Assembly: GCA_964607245.1 (NCBI GenBank)
Contig: CAZSIB010000022.1
Span: 1 to 9,599 of the forward strand
From: CAZLPZ01 sp964607245
GTDB taxonomy: Bacteria > Pseudomonadota > Alphaproteobacteria > Micavibrionales > Micavibrionaceae
Direction: 5' to 3'
DNA length: 9,599 nt
Both the position numbers and the translations under genes were made by a program. Below, in pieces: positions 5,553-9,599 of this stretch (its first letter is position 1; every line of letters starts with the position of its first letter). The notes under the pieces are model-generated. The model saw nothing but the letters and a program-made list of their open reading frames with translations. It ran no database searches and had not been told where the DNA came from.

Positions 5553-6194
5553 ATGGATATAAATATGCTTTTATCCCTACCACAAATCAAGGCCGCACGT
5601 GCACTTTTGGGCTGGAATCAGGAAGATTTGGCCACCCATGCAGGGGTTAAACCTGATCAAATTCGTGGATATGAGGCGGGCCGCACCAAACCTGCTGATG
5701 TAGGGGAAGCAATTTTTAAAGCCTTTACCGCTGCAGGGCTGATCTTCCCCAATGGGGGGGTACAACCAGCTTCGACCATTTATACCCTTGAAGGGCGGGG
5801 TTGGTATCTTGATCTTTTGAATGACATTCTTCTTTCCGGTGCAAAAGAAGTCACGATTCAGAATGTAGATAATCGCAAGTCATCATCACAAGTCATCGAC
5901 ATGATGCGATCTATGCGTAAAGAGGGAGTTACGTTCAGGATGACAACCGAGGAAGGAAATGATTATTTATTATTCCCCGTTTCTTGTTATCGCTGGATAC
6001 CTAAAAAATATTTTAAAAACTGGATCGTCGTAACATTTGGGGATTTTGTTGCGTTTTCAATTCATAACGAAACCGGATGCCGTGTTGTTCGTGATACGAA
6101 CCTAGCCGACACATTGCGTAACCAGTTCAATTTAGTGTGGGATATTCTTCAACCTCTTGATGTTGAGAGTACAGCCCATGAGCGTATCGAATGA
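5553..6194 (+). CDS. XRE-family transcriptional regulator with C-terminal sensor-like domain
   Basis: A 213-residue protein from ATG 5553; a GTG at 5505 and an ATG at 5565 are alternatives. Residues 11-65 are a Cro/C1-type helix-turn-helix (IKAARALLGWNQEDLATHAGV, then IRGYEAGRTKP). Residues 75-200 form a second domain: YLDLLNDILLSGAKEVTI, FRMTTEEG, YRWIPKKYF, VVTFGDFVAFSI and ADTLRNQFNLVWDIL. The order 'Y...L..I...GAKEV / RWIPK.YF / GD.VA / LA...R.QF...W' resembles the TrmB-type, phospholipase-D-like C-terminal domain of some ligand-sensing regulators (from memory, moderate confidence). Its last 17 bases overlap the CDPS-like gene, so the two are probably translationally coupled. It probably also controls the divergent small genes through the palindrome at 5445-5456. 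Confidence 0.88.
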   Translation: MDINMLLSLPQIKAARALLGWNQEDLATHAGVKPDQIRGYEAGRTKPADVGEAIFKAFTAAGLIFPNGGVQPASTIYTLEGRGWYLDLLNDILLSGAKEVTIQNVDNRKSSSQVIDMMRSMRKEGVTFRMTTEEGNDYLLFPVSCYRWIPKKYFKNWIVVTFGDFVAFSIHNETGCRVVRDTNLADTLRNQFNLVWDILQPLDVESTAHERIE

Positions 6195-6864
6195 GTTCCA
6201 TTATAAAGCCAAAGTAACCCGCCATAACGGCTGGCAAAACTATACGACAGCCCGATTTGGCATTTCAGTTGGCATGCCCTATCACGAAGGTGATAAATTG
6301 CGCGCAGCCCTCGACTGGGCGATCCCGCGTTTCAAAAAGATCGAAGTACGTGTTTCCGACACCTTGCAACGATACAATATGCCTGGAAATCCAGACGACA
6401 ACAAAGATCTGGCCCGTGCAGCGGGCGATGCGTGGATCGAACGGAACAGGAGTACACTCAATCGCGTTCCTCATCTTTTTCTATTTCGCTGGGATGATAT
6501 TTTAGAGGATCTAAGGTATCCAGGCTATTACCAAGAAGTCGAAAAAAGGATCTTAAAGGATACTGATTTTAATGAAGCGATCAGAGATGATGCTGAAGAG
6601 TACTCAAGGAGAACACACCGAGAAATATCGATATGTATAAGCTTCTTGAAAGAAGAGCTCGCAGCTTTTAGTTTGCTTCAAGATAAATCGCCCGCGGCCG
6701 AAGTTTATCCAGGCAGTTTTTTGAAATCGCGTATGTTATTACGCCCCGACTTTAATATGACGCGGATTGATTTTTTGCGGGTTCGGATCCCACCACCGCT
6801 CCAATTACCCCTTCCAACACCATCCCATACAATCCGACAAGATCCAATAAATCGCTGTAAATAA
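6178..6864 (+). CDS. tRNA-dependent cyclodipeptide synthase-like protein, XYP type
   Basis: CDPSs take two aminoacyl-tRNAs and make a cyclic dipeptide through a covalent aminoacyl-serine intermediate; soluble and cytoplasmic. The 228-residue frame from ATG 6178 aligns by eye along the AlbC sequence. RFGISVGMPYHEGDKLRAAL (26-45) matches the GISxGN loop, with Ser30 as nucleophile and Met33 at the N40 position. LDWAIPRFKKIEVRVSDT, GDAWIERN, FRWDDI, YPGYYQEV and DTDFNEAIRDD follow in the family order. FLKEELAAF (156-164) gives Glu160 at the catalytic E182 position, and EVYPG (175-179) gives Tyr177-Pro178 at 202-203. X40-Tyr-Pro is the XYP signature. Phe156 sits where AlbC has catalytic Tyr178, which may lower activity. 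Residues from about 202 on (VRIPPPLQ...) are read from the right attachment site and beyond. GAGAG at 6164-6168 is the ribosome site. No tailoring enzyme is adjacent, so the product is unknown. Confidence 0.82.
   Translation: MSVSNEFHYKAKVTRHNGWQNYTTARFGISVGMPYHEGDKLRAALDWAIPRFKKIEVRVSDTLQRYNMPGNPDDNKDLARAAGDAWIERNRSTLNRVPHLFLFRWDDILEDLRYPGYYQEVEKRILKDTDFNEAIRDDAEEYSRRTHREISICISFLKEELAAFSLLQDKSPAAEVYPGSFLKSRMLLRPDFNMTRIDFLRVRIPPPLQLPLPTPSHTIRQDPINRCK
6779..6807 (+). other. Candidate attR: imperfect copy of tRNA-Gly 3' end
   Basis: GGGTTCG (6779-6785), CCCAC in the middle, and the exact block GCTCCAATTA (6798-6807) repeat the order found at the tRNA 3' end (1299-1328), with one base fewer overall and a diverged middle. 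It lies inside the CDPS reading frame, where it encodes VRIPPPLQL, a peptide typical of frames crossing tRNA ends. Just beyond it are the GGGGTA repeats and the start of a second integrase, the order expected at the junction of two tandem elements. Confidence 0.65.
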
Positions 6865-6994
6865 AGCGTTTATTGTAGTTTTTGTATCCAACGGCTTCCA
6901 GCTCCATCCATTTACAGCCGAAAAAATTAGGGGTACATTTTCGGGGTACCCAGAATTTTTAGGGGTACTTACTGGGAAAAAATAGGGGTATCTC
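6865..6994 (+). promoter_or_regulatory. Upstream region of the second integrase with GGGGTA repeats
   Basis: Four direct copies of GGGGTA begin at 6930, 6943, 6962 and 6985. The first two, with their 13-base spacing, match the pair upstream of the intact integrase almost exactly (6930-6949 against 1451-1470, 18 of 20 identical). The distance from attachment block to integrase start is also similar (187 and 163 bases). This shows the region is the left end of a second related element and not part of the first. Confidence 0.65.
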
Positions 6995-7084
6995 ATGAAA
7001 CTCACGGATATAGCCTGTAAAAGCGCAAAACCACAGGAAAAGGCCTATAAAAAAGCCGATGGCGGCGGCCTTTATCCGGTATAA
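6995..7084 (+). pseudogene. Truncated second tyrosine integrase (N-terminal remnant)
   Basis: ATG at 6995 opens a 29-codon frame, MKLTDIACKSAKPQEKAYKK followed by ADGGGLYPV and a TAA at 7082. It lines up with the start of the intact integrase (MKLTDKQCRNAKGKAKAYKM, ADGGGLYLHV): 17 of the first 27 residues are identical, with no gap. The similarity stops abruptly after GGGLY. The DNA differs enough to show this is a related, not duplicated, element. It is the leftover of an element that once sat next to this one in the same tRNA, now deleted to a stub. Confidence 0.85.
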
Positions 7085-7271
7085 AAATATCCAAAAGGCC
7101 AGTGATGGTAGCGGCGGTGCCTATTGCCAGAGGTAACTCCAATACGTTGTAGTCCTATGGCCTAAGTTTAAGCCCTAGGCTGACAGCAGTTTCATTGAAA
7201 AGTTTCCCTGCAAAAAATTTCACGAAAACCAAGATCTCTGACACAGTCTGAGAGTTCCATATAATTGATTT
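7085..7271. other. Intergenic scar between integrase remnant and SulP gene
   Basis: No gene is recognised. The minus strand across about 7083-7150 gives a short hydrophobic frame that could be a decayed fragment but has no start or family. TCTCTGAC (7235-7242), ACA, GTCTGAGA (7246-7253) is an inverted repeat, 7 of 8 bases paired, 19 bases downstream of the SulP stop; it has no proper T-run but is placed to act as that gene's terminator. A short CTCCAAT at 7137-7143 faintly recalls the attachment core and is too short to trust. Confidence 0.35.
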
Positions 7272-9017
7272 TTATCTTTGGAAAAGTCCATAAGCGGGCT
7301 GCTCTTTTACTGCCCTCAAGGACAAGTTTTCAGCCGCACGATTAATAGTCGACTTATAATGCACTTGGGGCGGTGAAACCCCATGCTCCGACAAGCTTTT
7401 GCGGATAGTCGCGGCAATTCCCGTTATATAGATTTCCGTGCCTTGTCGATTGGCTTTACGCACCAATCCGGCCATGGTATTCGCGGCCGTTGAATCAATA
7501 TAGGGAACGCCCGTAAAATCCAAGACCAAAACTTTGTGCAGATCGACGATCTGATCAAGCAATGCGCCAATCGCAGCGGCAGCGCCAAAGAAGAAAGGGC
7601 CGCTCATACGGTAGACAATATAATGTGGGTTCGTCGTGGGAACCACGTGACTATCAGGAACGGGTTCGGCCCCATCATCAGGGATCACCAGCGTATGTTC
7701 GTGATGTTCAATTGTGGTCGTCGCTTTCATCCGACTCATGAAAATAAGGGTACTAAGAGCAAAACCAACAACAATAGCCTCGGTCAAGCCATAGAATATC
7801 GTCAAAAAGAACGTTGCGAACAAGACGATCATATCGGCACGCGAGGTACGCATAAGATTCATGAATTCATGACGCTCGGCCATATTCCAAGCAACCAACA
7901 CCAAGACGGCGGCTAATGCCGAAAGGGGAATAAAGCTGGCCAACGGCGCTGCAATCAACATAAATAACAAAACAAATACAGCGTGTAACATCCCCGACAC
8001 AGGGCCATGCGCGTTTGAGCGAACGTTGGTTGCTGTACGGGCGATGGTGCCGGTTGCGCAGATACCCCCAAAAATTGCCGAGCCAATATTTGCAACCCCT
8101 TGCGCAACCAGTTCCGCATTGGAACGGTGACGGCGCCCGGTCATGCCGTCGGCAACAACCGCTGACAGCAGCGATTCAATGGCCCCCAACAGGGCGAAAG
8201 AAATGGCATTCGGCAGAACGGCATACATTTTATCAAAACTAAAATCGGGCAGGGTTGGCCATGGTAATGAGCTTGGGATACCGCCAAACCGTGTACCAAT
8301 GGTTTCAACTGGCAGATGAAAAAACCAGGTGGCAAGCCCAGTGGCAATCACGGCGACCAACATGCCGGGAACTGCTGGGCGATATTTTTTGACCCCGATA
8401 ATAATAGCCATCGTGGCAAGAGCCAGAACAATTGCCGTGATATTGTACGTCCCCGCGGATTCAAACAACGCGGCAAATTTTGGGATAAGAGCGCCAGGTT
8501 CTTTGCCGGGCAGTGACAAGCCAAAAAATTCTTTTAACTGGCTCGAAAAAATAATCACCGCGATACCCGCCGTAAACCCAATCGTCACGGGATAAGGAAT
8601 AAATTTAATGTAGGTACCCAAACGGAATAGGCCCAAGGCCAGTAATATAACCCCTGACATCAGGGTCGCCAGGATAAGACCGTCCATCCCATGTTGCGCG
8701 ACAGTCGCGGAGACAAGCACGATAAAAGCACCTGCCGGACCCCCAATTTGAAACCGGCTGCCCCCCAAGGCCGAAATAATAAAACCCCCAATAATGGCGG
8801 TATAGAGCCCCTGAGCTGGAGTCGCCCCCGAGGCAATCGCAATCGCCATCGACAATGGAAGGGCAACAATGGCAACGGTTAACCCGGCGATAATATCCGC
8901 ACGCAAATTGTTGAAATTATAACCTTCGCGTAGGACAGTTACCAATTGTGGCATAAAAACATCAGCGAGTGACGGTGCAGGAAATTGTAGAGATCTTGTC
9001 GGACGTACATTTTTCAT
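7272..9017 (-). CDS. SulP-family anion/dicarboxylate transporter with STAS domain (DauA-like)
   Basis: An inner-membrane transporter of the SLC26/SulP family; members move sulfate, bicarbonate or C4-dicarboxylates, usually coupled to H+ or Na+. It has 581 residues, normal length. The membrane domain spans about 35-430, with family blocks DIIAGLTVAIVALPLSMAIA (41-60), GLYTAIIGG, GGSRFQIGGPAGAF (85-98), IPYPVTIGFTAG (140-151) and the conserved LLGAIESLLSAVVADGMTG (276-294), which includes the transport-site Glu281. The cytoplasmic STAS domain covers about 465-560, with VLDFTGVPYIDSTAANT carrying Ser509 at the phosphorylatable position. The sequence resembles E. coli DauA (YchM) from GAIESLL through ARTATNVRS, so succinate-type substrates are plausible, but substrate cannot be assigned. 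The ATG at 9017 lacks a good ribosome site; a palindrome AGAGCGCTCT (9024-9033) sits just upstream and could be regulatory. Confidence 0.95.
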   Translation of the reverse strand: MKNVRPTRSLQFPAPSLADVFMPQLVTVLREGYNFNNLRADIIAGLTVAIVALPLSMAIAIASGATPAQGLYTAIIGGFIISALGGSRFQIGGPAGAFIVLVSATVAQHGMDGLILATLMSGVILLALGLFRLGTYIKFIPYPVTIGFTAGIAVIIFSSQLKEFFGLSLPGKEPGALIPKFAALFESAGTYNITAIVLALATMAIIIGVKKYRPAVPGMLVAVIATGLATWFFHLPVETIGTRFGGIPSSLPWPTLPDFSFDKMYAVLPNAISFALLGAIESLLSAVVADGMTGRRHRSNAELVAQGVANIGSAIFGGICATGTIARTATNVRSNAHGPVSGMLHAVFVLLFMLIAAPLASFIPLSALAAVLVLVAWNMAERHEFMNLMRTSRADMIVLFATFFLTIFYGLTEAIVVGFALSTLIFMSRMKATTTIEHHEHTLVIPDDGAEPVPDSHVVPTTNPHYIVYRMSGPFFFGAAAAIGALLDQIVDLHKVLVLDFTGVPYIDSTAANTMAGLVRKANRQGTEIYITGIAATIRKSLSEHGVSPPQVHYKSTINRAAENLSLRAVKEQPAYGLFQR

Positions 9018-9070
9018 TTGGGGAGAGCGCTCTTCGTTTTATTTTTTGGTCATTGTGGGGTTCGTCTTTA

Positions 9071-9102
9071 CGCCTTCAGGAAAAAAACTGAAAGCGTTTT
9101 TT
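9071..9102 (+). terminator. Terminator-like hairpin between SulP and the right-edge gene
   Basis: CGCCTTCAG (9071-9079) and CTGAAAGCG (9088-9096) pair over 9 positions (8 Watson-Crick plus one mismatch or wobble, depending on strand) around an A-rich loop, and TTTTTT follows at 9097-9102. The T-run is on the plus strand, although both neighbouring genes are on the minus strand; it starts right at the stop of the right-edge gene. It may insulate against rightward antisense transcription or act weakly as that gene's 3' hairpin. Confidence 0.5.
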
Positions 9103-9599
9103 AACTCACATCACATTTAAATCTTTCAGGGTGACCAAATTTAAAGCGACCGCCAGCTTGACAGCCAGGGGCCTCGCAATAATCGTGGTGCGGCTCGTCT
9201 TTGACGATGACAGAATGCCATTTGCCGTCCATACCGCGTAACAACGCATCAACACACCCCAGATCATCAACGACGAAATGAATACTCCAAACTTTTTGAA
9301 TATTTCCTGGAAAAGTCATCGCCAAAAAACGTTGCGTCAATTCGCGGATATGCTCTGCATGTGCGATTCCCATTATTTCAGCACGCCGCTGACCATCTTC
9401 ATCTGGCAAAATACGCGAAGGAACTCTCGCCACCAAATGTGTATGATCGCGGTTTGTAAGATGATTTTTCTTGCGGGCCATTCCGGCAAAAATTTGGGCA
9501 AGGTGCCCCGATTCCGTATGTGGATCCAAAGATCCGCCATTCGCCGCAACCTTTATACATGCACAATCTGTATGAGTATTAAGAGCCCATTCTTCAATT
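9101..9599 (-). CDS. Unrecognised protein, C-terminal 165 residues (5' end beyond window)
   Basis: The frame is open from the right edge to the TAA at 9101-9103; an internal TTG at 9529 is not needed as a start because the frame continues upstream through CACIKVAANGGSLDPHTESG. The visible part is hydrophilic, with no membrane segment. It contains two cysteine pairs (CAC near its start, CEAPGC near the end), a HLAQIFAGMARKKNHLTNRD stretch and an acidic/aromatic region, SIHFVVDDLGCVDALLRGMDG. The C-terminal cysteines and histidines (HHDYCEAPGCQ, HPERFKC) could bind a metal, but no known zinc motif is clear. I do not recognise a family. Confidence 0.7.
   Translation of the reverse strand, partial: IEEWALNTHTDCACIKVAANGGSLDPHTESGHLAQIFAGMARKKNHLTNRDHTHLVARVPSRILPDEDGQRRAEIMGIAHAEHIRELTQRFLAMTFPGNIQKVWSIHFVVDDLGCVDALLRGMDGKWHSVIVKDEPHHDYCEAPGCQAGGRFKFGHPERFKCDVS

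Larger units (their letters stand above)
1319..6807 (+). mobile_element. Integrative genomic island in tRNA-Gly, about 5.5 kb
   Basis: Bounded on the left by the tRNA-Gly 3' end and on the right by an imperfect copy of it. Contents in order: tyrosine integrase, conserved unknown gene, AlpA-type regulator, winged-helix gene, a structured low-coding region with small minus-strand genes, XRE-type regulator, cyclodipeptide synthase-like gene. The interior is more A/T-rich than the left chromosomal flank. No relaxase, mating-pair, capsid or terminase gene is present, so this looks like a small integrative or satellite-type element needing a helper to transfer (inference). The remnant of a second integrase just beyond the right boundary suggests tandem insertion at the same tRNA. 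Confidence 0.75.

Noticed and set aside
6755..6802. Second tRNA gene ending at the right attachment copy
   Set aside because: Only a T-arm and CCA-like end are present; no D or anticodon arm is visible upstream, and the T stem has a mismatch.
7137..7143. CTCCAAT as a possible outer attachment site for the deleted second element
   Set aside because: Seven matching bases without the TTCG block is within chance expectation.
1..9599. CRISPR array, retron or reverse transcriptase
   Set aside because: No regularly spaced repeats and no reverse transcriptase or Cas motif were seen on either strand.

Overview
The window looks like an alphaproteobacterial chromosome carrying a small integrative element. 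This rests on gene style (a NifS/IscS-type cysteine desulfurase, a DauA-like SulP transporter, a P4-type integrase, an AlpA regulator) and on base composition, which drops visibly between the GC-rich left flank and the A/T-richer interior. I cannot name a genus from the sequence.

Layout: (1) 1-1080, minus strand: most of a cysteine desulfurase, running off the left edge. (2) 1251-1324: an intact tRNA-Gly(UCC), the insertion target. (3) About 1319-6807: a genomic island of about 5.5 kb. It holds GGGGTA repeats and a complete P4-type tyrosine integrase, a conserved unknown gene 1 bp behind it, an AlpA-type regulator overlapping a winged-helix (replication-like) gene, and a 1.1 kb stretch with no recognisable large gene. 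That stretch contains three candidate tiny minus-strand genes and several strong inverted repeats. The island ends with an XRE-type regulator overlapping a cyclodipeptide synthase (CDPS)-like gene. The right boundary is an imperfect copy of the tRNA 3' end (6779-6807) lying inside the CDPS reading frame. (4) 6808-7271: a scar of a second, tandem element, with the same GGGGTA repeats followed by only the first 29 codons of a second integrase. (5) 7272-9017, minus strand: a DauA-like SulP transporter with a STAS domain. (6) 9101-9599, minus strand: the C-terminal part of an unrecognised gene.

The most interesting content is the XRE regulator-CDPS pair. CDPSs use aminoacyl-tRNAs to make cyclic dipeptides. 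This one has the family N-terminal GIS motif with the nucleophile serine, a helix ending in the catalytic glutamate position, and a Tyr-Pro pair with a non-Asn residue at the N40 position, which fits the 'XYP' subfamily. No tailoring enzyme (oxidase, P450, methyltransferase) is visible beside it. Divergent from the regulator is a good promoter for the tiny minus-strand genes, overlapped by a perfect 12-bp palindrome that is a natural candidate operator. The arrangement resembles a repressor-controlled switch on a mobile element, with the CDPS as cargo. The element shows no relaxase or packaging genes, so it would depend on helper functions to move between cells.

All family assignments are from reading the sequence and remembered family motifs; no searches were run.
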